A stretch of 64,000 nucleotides of DNA from Epiperipatus broadwayi (taxonomy: Eukaryota; Onychophora; Udeonychophora; Euonychophora; Peripatidae). A model generated the notes under the pieces. That model did no database searches. It had not been told where the DNA came from and worked only from the letters and a program-made list of their open reading frames with translations. Within the stretch, counting starts at the first letter, position 1, and every line of letters starts with the position of its first letter. The stretch lies in contig JAQFVV010006197.1 in the NCBI GenBank assembly GCA_028023455.1, forward strand, positions 20,707,254 to 20,771,253. Reading direction: 5' to 3'. Shown here piece by piece: positions 1 through 9,479 of the stretch. Both the position numbers and the translations under genes were made by a program.

Positions 1-277
1 AATGTCAAAATATAATAACAAAAAGTTTTTTAGTTAAAAAAAAAAAAAGAGAAGAATATATTGTTATTACTTTTATAATTTTTTTATATTCAGTTCATAA
101 ATAAACACATACTCAGGTATAAACAATATATTCAAGTTATATGCCAAAACGTGCGCAAACATATATAATAAAGTTGGTCCATTAAACGGCACACGAGTAT
201 GTAAATAAATAAACTCGCTACCTATACCAATGATAGAGAAAACCAACAATTACATTTTTGTAATTGTTTGTATGCAG
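1..277. other. A+T-rich stretch, no gene seen
   Basis: Only A+T-rich sequence with short poly-A runs. No coding frame or repeat structure that I can support. Confidence 0.5.
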
Positions 278-487
278 ATGTTTATTATATCTATAACGAT
301 ATTACACATTCGTGTGTGTGTAAAAAAAAAATCAGATATATTAATCTTTAACTGAGGTTTAAAGTTTATATCTGTGCTAGAGATAATCTCTAATTTAGAA
401 AATGATTAGTAATAATCATTATTGTATTTATCTGAAATGGATGGCGTTAAGGTTGTGAGTGTAGGAAAGTTTGACAATGGTAAATGA
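278..487 (+). repeat. Dispersed repeat, copy 1
   Basis: About 210 bp that recurs at 659-1066: shared blocks include the start (GTTTATTATATCTATAA), the CAGATATATTAATCTTTAACTG block and the end (GATTAGTAATAAT, then a TCTGAAATGGATGGC block). This copy is uninterrupted, so it shows where the second copy was broken. Family not recognised. Confidence 0.7.
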
Positions 488-548
488 AAATGCAACAATT
501 TACTCTAGATAAATACTTTTCATATAATAAAGATATATATGAGAGATT

Positions 549-601
549 GACCTGGGCCAACTGATGAGTGCTGGTTCAGCAAGAAACGCATCTTGGGGGT
601 C
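549..601 (+). ncRNA. Type I hammerhead ribozyme, intact core
   Basis: Core CTGATGA at 561-567 and GAAA at 583-586. Stem II is TGCT/AGCA (569-572 with 578-581). Inner stem I is CCAA (557-560) with TTGG (593-596); outer stem I is GACC (549-552) with GGTC (598-601), separated by an internal loop TGGG/G of the kind that contacts loop 2 in type I hammerheads. Predicted cleavage follows C592 (a UC site). Stem III is almost absent (A586-T591), as in minimal hammerheads of newt satellite and Penelope elements, which are known to cleave best as dimers. Unlike the other copies it has no tRNA-like region next to it. Core and helices are seen in the sequence; activity is inferred. Confidence 0.8.
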
Positions 602-658
602 ATTTGTCTTTTATTATATCTTTATTTATGTGAATTTAAAAAGAATGGGGAAGTATGG

Positions 659-1066
659 AGGTGTTTATTATATCTATAAAGATATTACACAAGGGAAAGA
701 GAAAATTGAATAACTCCGTGTGTGAGTAAAATAAAAAAAATCAGATATATTAATCTTTAACTGAGTTTTAAAGTTTATTTGTTTGAAGATTTGTAATGAT
801 GTGTATATTATAAGATGTGATATCTTGGACTATTTCCATCATTTATGAGTGAATGTTGAATGTATAGAAAAGTTTAAAATTGTTTATACATTCAACATTC
901 ACTCATAAATGATGGAAATCGTCCAACATATCACATCTTTAAAGTTTATATCTGTGCAAGAGATAATATCTAATTTCGAAAATGATTAGTAATAATTTTT
1001 ATTGTATTTATCTGAAATGGATGGCATCAAAGTTGTGAGTGGACAAAGTTTGGCAATGGTAAATGT
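659..1066 (+). repeat. Dispersed repeat, copy 2, split by an insertion
   Basis: Second copy of the repeat at 278-487. Homology stops at 778 and resumes at 941; the 162 bp between (779-940) hold a fold-back sequence absent from copy 1. The 9-bp AAAGTTTAT occurs on both sides of the insert (770-778 and 941-949) but once in copy 1. Confidence 0.75.
779..940. mobile_element. Fold-back insertion with 9-bp flanking duplication
   Basis: Arms of about 57 nt (roughly 812-868 and 883-939) are inverted copies separated by a loop of about 14 nt; they share the CATTTATGAGTGAATGTTGAA block. Flanking AAAGTTTAT duplicates look like a target-site duplication; 9 bp would suit a Mutator-type MITE, but the left 33 nt lie outside the inverted arms, so the ends are not proven. 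A third arm copy lies at 2123-2191. Confidence 0.6.
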
Positions 1067-2122
1067 AATAGTATGAATAAGTATCTATATTTCAGTTACA
1101 ACTTGTAGACAGTTTAACAAACCAACATTGCAATATAATGTTTTACATAATATACAATTGATATGGATGCCAAATAAGGTGGCATTTGTGGTCTAAAATG
1201 ACTTTTTAGAATTAATTTTACTAGCATTATTTTATAATACACTTGATCTGATAACAATGAAAGGCAACTAGCAAAAGGATATCTTACACATAGAAGAGTA
1301 AGATATAAGAAACATAGAAAAATCAAAATTTTGGAAGGGAAGTGAGTAAAAGAAATTAATATTTAATAATAATAGTGAGGTATATAAGTTATCTATTTAT
1401 AATTTGGAATTATACAAATATTTAAAAAATTTATATAAAATTTAAATCGAGAGTTTTAATGAGTATGAGAATATCAGTCCAAGAATCAACTCATTATTTA
1501 AATATTAAACGTGATATGGTAGCTTAACGTCTTAAATTATTATTAAAATTGTTAATGATAACTACAATTAGTGTGATGTTAATTGCAACCTACATCGTGA
1601 TATAAAAGTATATTGCCAATCTAAAAAAATAAAATAATTAGATATTTTAATAAAACTGATTTTCTAAACAAAGATACATTATGATTGTGATTATGATTAT
1701 GATTATGATTGAAGCATGTGAAACCAAGATATTTGCATAAACTATATTCAGTTTAAATTATTATTCATTTGTATGCTTACATTCAAAGTTTAAATAATTA
1801 ATCGTTTGTATGCTGTTTATAATATTTTTCTTTTTCAAATATAATTTGGAGATGATAGTTAGATATAATTATTATGGCAATAATACGATAGCTTTTTAGA
1901 TTTGACAAAATAATTTCTTACATATTGGCAAATTCCTTATTGTCCAAAGAAATCACCATAATGTCACCTCAATGAAAATATAGCTGATGTTGAATTTGTT
2001 AAAACAACAAAGAAGAATGGAGAATAATACTATTCAAAACATTGTGTAATTACTAACCTGTATTGTCTATTTGTGTGTTATTATTAACAAAGTGTTTGTA
2101 TTTGGAAAGTTTAAATAAAGTT
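1067..2122. other. A+T-rich stretch, short GATTAT array
   Basis: No credible gene. A short (GATTAT)n run lies at about 1683-1708. Short frames here are low-complexity. Confidence 0.5.
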
Positions 2123-2191
2123 TAAAATTTTCCTTACATTCAAAATTCACTCATAAATGATGGAAATAGTCCAACATATCACATCTTATAA
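2123..2191 (+). repeat. Third copy of the fold-back arm
   Basis: Matches the loop and right arm of the 779-940 fold-back (AAAGTTTAAAATT, then ACTCATAAATGATGGAAAT, then CCAACATATCACATCTTATAA). It extends four bases past the CATCTT end of the right arm, as the left arm does, showing that the right arm at 940 is the shortened one. Confidence 0.7.
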
Positions 2192-2769
2192 CAAAGTGTA
2201 TTATTCATGGATAATCTATATAAAAATTCTCTTAGCCAAATAATATTTTAGGGTCTCATTCTGATATTCGATTGTGTGAAGACTGTGGATTTCTCTTTCA
2301 AATTAAAATTCAGTACTCAATTAAAACCTCAGCCACATTTTAACTATCATTGCTTCTCTTTATAGAACCTTAACAATTGTCTATTTAAAAAAAACAGCAT
2401 ATTTTTTTCCTTTATAGAAAAACACTACATTGAAATTCAAAAACCAATCCCAGATTAATTAATGTAATATAATTAAAAAGCTAATAAATTCTTTGACTTT
2501 AAGAAACAAAATCCTATCAACTAAACAAGTTTATAATTTACTAAGATATTCACTAGTGCCATGTCATATTAAATATGAGGACTGTCCATCCAAGCCACCC
2601 AATAAAAACATTGAAAAAATAAAAGCAGATATCTTATCTCCATACCTAAATGTAATTATATAGGCCAATTATATGTATTTTGGCTTAGAGTGTGAATATT
2701 TTATATTATTCACTTTAATTTTATTTTTTTATCATATAGGTAACAAGTTAGAGGAATAGCTAAATCGAT

Positions 2770-2893
2770 ACACACACATAAGTAGATAGATAAGTAGGTA
2801 TGTAGCTAGATAAACAGATAGTGAGCTAGGTAAATAAACAGTTAAATAAATAAATAAATAGATTTGTAGGTAGATAGATAGATAGATAGATAG
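2770..2893. repeat. GATA/AGAT tetranucleotide array
   Basis: Imperfect GATA repeats, perfect near 2872-2893. It borders the cluster of tRNA-like/ribozyme units on the left. Confidence 0.85.
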
Positions 2894-2896
2894 TTA

Positions 2897-3330
2897 ATAT
2901 TTGAAATACAGGCATTCTTTATACACCTGGAGCTTAATTGCAAATATAGGGATTTGAACTCAGACTTTCAAGCATCCTTCAAATATAGGGATTTGAACTC
3001 AGACTTTCAAGCATAATCACCAATATACATATTTCAAGCTGAACAGGCATAATCAGTGCTCAGTTTATATTAAGATAGCAAATGTTCATACTTTAATGGA
3101 CAGGCTTCCGTCTACTCCAACCTTCAACTCTTCAGCCATCTATATCATTGAAAATCTGATGATGGATTACCCAAATCCCATATTGATGGCAATATTATTG
3201 TTATGCCCATGTTAATCTCAAGTCACTCTGATTCCTCAAGGACCTTATCCATTTAAATATATAGAAGAGGGATGGGAAGAATACAGGTTTAATGTATAAT
3301 ATTTGAAATAAGGCATTCTTCATAAATTGT
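2897..3330 (-). mobile_element. tRNA-like/hammerhead repeat unit A
   Basis: Read on the minus strand it has the same order as units B and C: a leader containing a CATCATCAGATTTTC-like block (near 3150-3170), a degenerate hammerhead (3012-3062), then the tRNA-like end with a TTTGAA/TTCAAA B-box remnant. The last 40 bp or so are tandemly duplicated (CAAATATAGGGATTTGAAC at about 2941 and 2979). This is a dead copy of the dispersed family. Confidence 0.7.
3008..3062 (-). ncRNA. Degenerate hammerhead, unit A
   Basis: On the minus strand the 3' half is kept: GAAA at 3035-3032 followed by TATGTATA and TTGGTGATT. The 5' half reads CTGATTA in place of CTGATGA, so the essential G8 position is lost, and the 5' CCAA strand of stem I is missing. 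Not expected to cleave. Confidence 0.65.
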
Positions 3331-3450
3331 GGAGCTTAATTGTAAATATAGGTGATTTGAACACAGACTTTCAAGCACCCTTCAACTATCTACATTATCT
3401 CATACTACTGATACACATGACTACACACATGTAGAAAAGATAAATAATTA
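3331..3450 (-). mobile_element. tRNA-like end of a ribozyme unit, truncated
   Basis: Minus-strand copy of the tRNA-like part only (CTTTCAAGCACCCTTCAAC, then CTCATACTACTGATACACATG). It stops near 3452, where the ribozyme would lie, and abuts the start of unit B in the opposite direction. Confidence 0.65.
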
Positions 3451-3567
3451 CCTACAGCTTTCCATCATAAGATTTTCAATGATATGGATGGCTGAAGAGT
3501 TGGAGATTGGAGTAGATTGAAGCCTGTCCATTAAAGTATGAACATTTACTATTTTAATATAAACTTA

Positions 3568-3569
<2 letters not shown>

Positions 3570-3628
<59 letters not shown>
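3570..3628. repeat. (TA)n(TG)n microsatellite
   Basis: About 34 bp of TA followed by about 24 bp of TG, inside unit B just before the ribozyme. Other units have only a short TATATA here, so the array probably expanded in place. Confidence 0.9.
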
Positions 3629-3636
3629 GTAGATGT

Positions 3637-3693
3637 TGATCTGGACCAAATGAGTGCTGCTGGGTCAGCATGAAATACATATATTGGTGATTA
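3637..3693 (+). ncRNA. Degenerate hammerhead, unit B
   Basis: Stem I strands CCAA (3646-3649) and TTGG (3684-3687), outer GATC/GATT and GAAA (3672-3675) are present, but CTG of the CTGATGA box is deleted (CCAA runs straight into ATGA) and stem II has three extra bases. Core broken, so not expected to cleave. Confidence 0.75.
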
Positions 3694-3870
3694 TTCATAT
3701 TTTCTACATGTGTGTGGTCATGTGTATCAGTGGTATGAGATAGTGTGGATAATTGAAGTATGCTTAAAGGTCTGTGTTCAAATCCCCTATATTTACAATT
3801 AAGCTCATGGTATATGAAGAATGCTGTATTTCAAATATTACACATTAAGCCTGCATCCTGCCCATTCCAC

Positions 3871-4265
3871 TTCTATAAATGGAAAATGTCCTATACATGA
3901 AGGTTTAGAGTGATTTTAGGTCAACATGAACATAACAATAATATTGGAATCAGCATGAGATTTGGGCATTCCATCATTAGATTTTCAATCGTATGGAAGG
4001 CTGAAAAGTTGGAGGTTGGAGTAGATTGAAGCCTGTTTATTAAAATATGAAGATTTCTCTCTTAATATAAACTGAGTGCTGATATGTGTCTGTGTGGGAG
4101 ATGATGATCTGGACCAACTGATGAGTGATGGTTCAGCATAAAATATTCATATTGGTGATTATTTAGATTTTCTACATGTGGGTGGTCATGTGTAGTGGTA
4201 TGAACTAGTGTGAATAGTTGAAGGCTGCTTGAAGGTCTAAGTTCAAATCTTCTATATTTATAGAT
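3871..4265 (+). mobile_element. tRNA-like/hammerhead repeat unit C
   Basis: Direct tandem follower of unit B with the same leader (CATTCCATCATTAGATTTTC at about 3969), ribozyme (4103-4162) and tRNA-like tail (TGTAGTGGTATGAACTAGTG, then AGTTCAAATC near 4238). Inner stem I of the two ribozymes starts 468 bp apart, which gives the unit length of this array. It ends at the GATA array. Confidence 0.75.
4103..4162 (+). ncRNA. Hammerhead, unit C, core mutated at G12
   Basis: CTGATGA at 4118-4124, inner stem I CCAA (4114-4117) with TTGG (4152-4155), outer GATC (4106-4109) with GATT (4157-4160), internal loop TGGA/T. The GAAA box reads AAAA (G12 to A) and stem II has a mismatch, so it is probably inactive. 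Confidence 0.75.
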
Positions 4266-4995
4266 AGTTAATATAAAAATAATTAAATTTGTGGCCAGCT
4301 AATTAAATAGGTACAAATGCAAAAATATGTTGGAAATCAGATAGGTAGACAAATAGGTACAAATATAAATAGATAGCTAGATTGATGAATAAATAATAGA
4401 TAAATGAATGATTAGATGGACTTTTTGATGAACAGATAGATACATAGTTAAATGGATGTCCAGAAAGATTGATAGATGAGTACATTTGATGGATGATTAG
4501 ATAAAAAATTGATAAATGGATGATTGAATAGATAGATAGATGACCAAATGATTGGACAGACACATAGGAAATCAGATAGATTGGTAAATAGATGAGTCAA
4601 TAAGAAAATACATACACAGAAAGGTAAGCAGATAAGTAAATTGGATGGAGAGATAGAAAAATGGATACATATATAGAAAGATTGATAAAGAGATAGATAG
4701 TTAAATAGAAAAACAGATAGACAAGTAAAAGATAACTAGATAGACATGTAGGTGGATAGATAGATAGATATATAAATATCTAATGTATGAATGAATGGGT
4801 GGTTAGATAGTTAAATGGGTAGTTGGATGAATAAAAAAATACACAGAAAACCATATATATAAACAGGTAGATAGATATATACAGACAGGCAAATAGATAA
4901 ATAAGCAGATAGACATGTAATAGGTAGATTGATGGATGATATGTAGGAGATAGATATAAAGAGGTAGATAATATATAGGTACACAATTTACAATG
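4266..4995. repeat. Long degenerate GATA minisatellite
   Basis: About 730 bp of imperfect GATA/AGAT/GATG repeats with interspersed variants. The long open frames on the minus strand here (Tyr/Leu/Ile/Ser-rich) arise only from this repeat. Confidence 0.85.
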
Positions 4996-5062
4996 CACAT
5001 TTTTTTTATTACAAAATTCCAGCTATTAATGTTGGTGGAAATGGACTGTGCTAATTGTATAT

Positions 5063-5368
5063 TAGCTTGATTTTAAATATGCATAAGTTTTTCTAAAAAA
5101 TTAGAATTGGATATTAAAGGACAAAGATGAAGACTCAGTTTTAATAACTTCATTATATTAATGTAAAATCTCTGGTTTATTGATATTTCTCAGAATTGTA
5201 GTTATTTCTGTTTAATTTACATACACATTGTGCATACTTAATATTTATATCCATAAAAAGTGACTTCATATTAGTGTTATGAAGTCATTAAAAAGAAATT
5301 TCATCTTTGTTCTCTAATATTTAATTCCTAATTTTCACAAGATTTATGCCATATTTAAAATTAGGCTA
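5063..5368. mobile_element. MITE with long inverted repeats and TA target site
   Basis: Left arm (about 5065-5160) and right arm (about 5270-5366) are imperfect inverted copies: GATTTTAAATATG against CATATTTAAAATTAGGC at the tips and GGACAAAGATGAAGA against TTTCATCTTTGTTCTC inside. Both tips are flanked by TA (5063-5064 and 5367-5368), the target site of Tc1/mariner elements. About 300 bp, no coding capacity. Non-autonomous element, family inferred from the TA only. Confidence 0.65.
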
Positions 5369-5383
5369 TTATTCGAAATTAAT

Positions 5384-5665
5384 GTCAATATCATCATCAT
5401 CATCAACCATTATCAATGCACTGCAGGATGAAGATCTCCAAGTTTAATCCATATTTTCTGATGTTTAACTAATCTTCTCCACTGCAGGATGAAGATCTCT
5501 CCAAGTTCAATCCATATTCTCTGATGTTTAGCTACTCTTCTCCACATCATCTCTGCACACTTTCTTATTTCATCCATTCATCTAATATGTGGTCTCTTTC
5601 TAGGTCTTTTACAATCTCTTGGAATTCAGTTTAAGATTTCAATTGTCCATCAATATATATTGTAA
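5384..5665 (-). pseudogene. RTE-type LINE, C-terminal end of the ORF
   Basis: Minus-strand translation gives fragments such as KRPRKRPHIR, MDEIRKCAEMMWRRVAKH and WIELGEIFILQWR. This is the conserved tail that follows the reverse transcriptase in RTE/BovB-like LINEs (RPRTRW-DDI-R-AG-W-R-A-DR-W-LEEAFI-QW). It contains in-frame stops. The last 65 bp or so (CACTGCAGGATGAAGATCTC) are tandemly duplicated at about 5420 and 5482. A second relic of the same family is at 18.5-19.6 kb. Confidence 0.7.
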
Positions 5666-6317
5666 TGGTAAGATTTCGTATGCCTTGTTAATATGTTGCA
5701 AAATTCCACCACCACGTTCGAATGGCAGCATAACAGGTGTGTTCAGGGCCTGTGATACCATATTCGAACCTAGTAGTCTTATTCACAACAAAACCCACAT
5801 GACAATGCATCTACCCTAACAATAGCATTATTTTTTAGGCCCGGTGGTCAGGTAAACAAGAGACTCTAACTAATGGTTTCACCTTACGGACTACTACTAT
5901 ATTCTACTATTCATTGATATGATCAATACTAATTATTATTAAATTAAGCAGACACAGACATGGATATAGATAATTTAAATATTTTAATTGCAGTTAATTC
6001 ACATAGATAAATATATTACGCTACCTGGATATCACTGTAAATTACATTCCATGTCTCACATTTCAAATGGCGAAGGTTACGAGACACATTACAAGATCTT
6101 AATGAGGAGTGCATTCGTTCATGAAGCTATCATCCTATTTACTTTATAATATTAATATTTATTCTAATATTTTACTCAAGATTAACATATATGGAGGAGT
6201 GGAGCTAGACCCAGCATAAACGTTATAATTATTATTAAAGTGACCTGAGGTAGCATGGATTGTGCCGAGCTATAAGAGAATCGGCTTTCAAAATGGATAA
6301 TCGCAGAAGAAATGTTA
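5666..6317. other. No gene seen
   Basis: A+T-rich sequence with one tRNA B-box-like TATTCGAACCTAG near 5761 that has no convincing partner A-box. I see nothing else. Confidence 0.4.
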
Positions 6318-6543
6318 GAGACTGGTGGGGCGATCAAATGTCAGATCGGAGCCCTGTAAGTCTGTCATTAGTGCAGTATCAGTATGGGGTCTTTGCCTTT
6401 CCATCCCCGACCACATGACAAGGTAATTTCTAGTGGAATATGAAGAGGGTTGGCCAAACATTGGGTTGGAGCCCTTAGGAGAGGTCATGAGTGTGGTGTT
6501 GGTATGAGGTCGTAGCCTTTCCATCCCTGACCATGTGACAAGG
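6318..6543. repeat. Two-copy tandem repeat of about 125 bp
   Basis: Two diverged copies (about 6320-6422 and 6446-6542) share GGAGCCCT and a final block GCCTTTCCATCCC-GACCA-TG-CAAGG. This is more G+C-rich than the surroundings. Minus-strand frames through it repeat RPHT-T-LMT, which is a by-product of the duplication. Origin unknown. Confidence 0.65.
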
Positions 6544-8078
6544 TTTCTGTGCTATTATATATTTTGTATGCTCCTTAAGTGTGAGAACAAATGCTTACAG
6601 TACCTCTGTTACATTTCTGCGATACAAAAATTCATGTATCAATAACTAGCACAGTTCATAACTCTAATGCAAACATATTTATTTATACAAATCTATCCCC
6701 AATCTCCACATGACTAGTAATTAATTTACTATCATTAAAACCCCCCCTTCCTTCTTAACATTATGGCTTTATTTAAGATTTAACTAACCTAGCATGAATG
6801 ATAGCTCATTAACAAATACATTAACTAATAATATAGATCTCGTATTAATAAAACAGATTAAAATATTATATGATTCCCGAGCTGAAATCTATTACTTGAT
6901 ATGATTTACTGTTATGATGTTAAATTCGCAGAAGAGGGTAGTTCGTCCATGAATTATATAAAAATAAAAAAAAACATCAGCTCGGAAACCACGTGGGAAT
7001 GAAATATAATCTTAACGAATATAATAAAATTGGATACCCAAGTAGAATAAAGATAGGTAAATTTACGAGGTTCATTTTTAAAATTATATTATTACAGAGA
7101 ATAGATTTAATTTTAGGATTACAATAGTAGACATTAAAATGAAATTAATATTAGAAATATAGAGTTCAATTAGAGTTCCAAAACGAATTTTAATCTTGGG
7201 TACCATGTTACCTTTAGTTCATTTAAGTATGCACATTGTTTGGAGAGTCCGAGTTTCCTGGTTCAATGGCAGTTACATTTAGGAGAAGATTGATTCAACA
7301 GAAGCAGCAGAATTCTAGGTTTATCAATTTTGTGGGATTCTAATATTGTATAGCCATCAGTCCAGAAGAGCGTAGCATGGTGCCTACTCTTGGCACATTG
7401 CTAGATATGAAATTTGGATCACGAGAAATATAATAAACAGCATAATTAGAATTAACATTTCTGGTTCTAACTTTTCATTGATCAAAAAAAAAACCAATCA
7501 GTTGTGGCTTTTTATTCTTTTTTTCCTTATCTCTGGGATCCATCGAGCAATACGTCATCCATGCAGCTGTCTCTCGGGTCTGTGCCATACATCCCTTTAG
7601 GTCATGGATGCAATAGTTATACAGGTTGGAATTTCAATCTGATCACTTTTACATTTTACCTTTTACATGACGTAATTTATAAAAGTTATTTTTAACAAAC
7701 CTTTTTCTTTGTTTTTGTACATTTTAAAATACCTTTTTAGCTCTGTCATCTTTCCCCCCCCTCCCGCTATGACTTGCCTTTAATTAGCAGGGGAATTTTA
7801 AAAGAATTTTTATTTTAAATTGAGAATTATTTATTTTTATAATTTAAGTATTACCTGGATCTGACCTAAATAATAATATGTTTTCATTTTAAAATATAAT
7901 TATTGATTTTATTTATAATTTAAAATATTATTTAAACCTATCAGAATAATTAATAGGATTATTTAAATTTATACAACTTACGCATGGCAATTTAATAATA
8001 CCTTGCAATGCGTTATTTTAAAATAAGCTTATCGGAGTATGTGTGCATATATAACATTTAATTATTTATTTAAACACT
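6544..8078. other. Intergenic, nothing recognised
   Basis: Mostly A+T-rich. 7500-7700 is somewhat richer in G+C and holds a 63-aa frame without recognisable motifs. I see no supported gene. Confidence 0.4.
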
Positions 8079-8130
8079 TTACAGATATTGTATATTATTT
8101 AAACACTTTATAGATATTGTATATTATTAA
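8079..8130. repeat. Short tandem duplication
   Basis: A unit of about 28 bp, ATTTAAACACTTTA-AGATAT followed by TGTATATT, occurs twice in a row with one C/T difference. Confidence 0.7.
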
Positions 8131-8212
8131 GCATTAATCCGATATTCTAGGTCAGAATCCATGTAAACCCATACAAAAAGGGGCGAGAGGTAGAATGATG
8201 ACAGAACTAAGG

Positions 8213-8248
8213 TGAAACTAAGATTTGAATACAAATCTTACAGTTTCA
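8213..8248 (+). repeat. 36-nt LTR-end-type hairpin in (AT)n
   Basis: Palindrome TGAAAC... AAGATTTG-AATA-CAAATCTT ...GTTTCA, immediately followed by ATATATA. Same length and plan as the LTR ends at 48663-48698 and 53693-53728, where the inner stem is AGATCGG/CCGATCT. Probably the end of an old LTR or solo LTR; its other end was not found. Confidence 0.55.
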
Positions 8249-8924
8249 ATATATATACGTTCATTTAATTCCATCTAAATTTAAGAAATAGGTTACCCTT
8301 CCATTGTTTATGTTTACTGATGTAGGCTATTGTGATATATGTCTTTCTGAAAAGAAAGACCAAGGTAATTCTTGTCTTATACACTGAAGTATGACTAATG
8401 CATGTTCATAAACAATACACCCATGTTCATTTGTCATATGAAAAATACATAGTATTAATAGTTACAGCACCAAGAATATCTGGTGTAGATATTAAAAATT
8501 TAATTTGTACTTCAAATAAAATTCAAAATGACTTTTTTTAGTGAACAGAAAACTCCTTTCTGAATATCTAATTGAAGCAAAGCATTAAAAAAACAAATAT
8601 ATCATGTTAGGAAATACTGTGCCACCCCTCCCAATAAAATCACTCTCAGCATTTGCAGAACCAGTGAAGTACATGCTTCCACTGCTAGATATCTTGTGTA
8701 AACTTTTACATTAGTTTTCCAAATTATCAAGTGAAGTCATGGTGCCACATAATAGATTTTATTGTTAAGTATATCTTGCTTATTCAATAATTTTTGTGAT
8801 GGCTGAAAAATTGGTATAATATGAAAAGGGCAGTGGAAAGTGTTGTAATGCTTGAAATAGTTTACATGCAAACTGCTCTAAGGAAAGTATAAGTTTCTGA
8901 TTGATTTAATAAAAGAGTTCAAAT

Positions 8925-9475
8925 TCACCATATCCTCTGCCCCCCAAAGGGTGGTGACCCAAGATCTAGTGTCAAAATGATGCTATTTTTTTTTTGGATA
9001 TAAACAACATTGTTTACACAGAATTCATTCATCATGATCAGGTATTTTACCTTTACATTTTGAAAAGTTTGTGTGATGTTATAAAATGAAAAGTTCCAAT
9101 TTGTGTCCAAGTGGGGAGTGCAAGCTTCACCTTAACAGTATGATAATACACAAAACCTTGAGTGTGAACCACTCTTTAAACAAAAACAGCACGATCCAGC
9201 TTATTTATCCATCATATTCACCCAATCTCATTCTGTATGACTTTTTTTTATTCAACTAAACAAAAAAACGAGTGACAATAAAAAAAAAAAAAACAATGCA
9301 GTCATTAAAAGACATAATTTTGCAAGAATTGAGGGTCTTTTTTGAAAAGTTGAAAAAAAAATTTAGACAGGCATATTTCATCAAATGGGCTGTACTTTGA
9401 AGAAAATTTAATTTGTAACATCTAAAAATAAACACAATTTTTTATTACAAAATTCTGGTTTTTATTGGATACCCA
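8925..9475 (+). pseudogene. Dead mariner (irritans-like) transposase, C-terminal half
   Basis: Plus-strand fragments in order: RSSVKMML, DINNIVYTEFIHHDQ (mariner: DI-GIVH-EFVP-GQ), VFYLYILKSL, then YPSYSPNLILYDFFLF (mariner: PPYSPDLAP-DFFLF, where the D of SPDL and the final catalytic D region lie), SLKDIILQELRVFFEKL and FRQAYFIKWAVL. Several stops and frameshifts separate the pieces, so it is a fossil. The catalytic SPD reads SPN. The N-terminal half was not found upstream. A possible terminal sequence lies at about 9445-9478. Confidence 0.75.
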
Positions 9476-9479
9476 CTCA

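Larger units (their letters stand above)
3451..3870 (+). mobile_element. tRNA-like/hammerhead repeat unit B
   Basis: Order on the plus strand: leader beginning CCATCATAAGATTTTCAAT, a (TA)n(TG)n tract (3570-3628), hammerhead (3637-3693), then a tRNA-like region. An A-box-like TATCAGTGGTATGAG is at 3724-3738 and a B-box-like GTGTTCAAATCCC at 3774-3786, a spacing compatible with an RNA polymerase III internal promoter. A polymerase III promoter together with a hammerhead is the layout of the Schistosoma Sm-alpha elements; a homologous relation is not claimed. It is followed directly by unit C in the same direction. Confidence 0.75.

Noticed and set aside
3155-3172. CTGATGATGG in the leader of the tRNA-like units (also near 13283)
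   Set aside because: No stem II or GAAA follows; it belongs to the leader, not the ribozyme.
4303-5000. Minus-strand frames of 65-86 codons rich in Tyr, Leu, Ile and Ser
   Set aside because: They are translations of the GATA array.
5700-5775. tRNA-like sequence with ATTCGAACC
   Set aside because: Only a B-box-like string; no other tRNA part.
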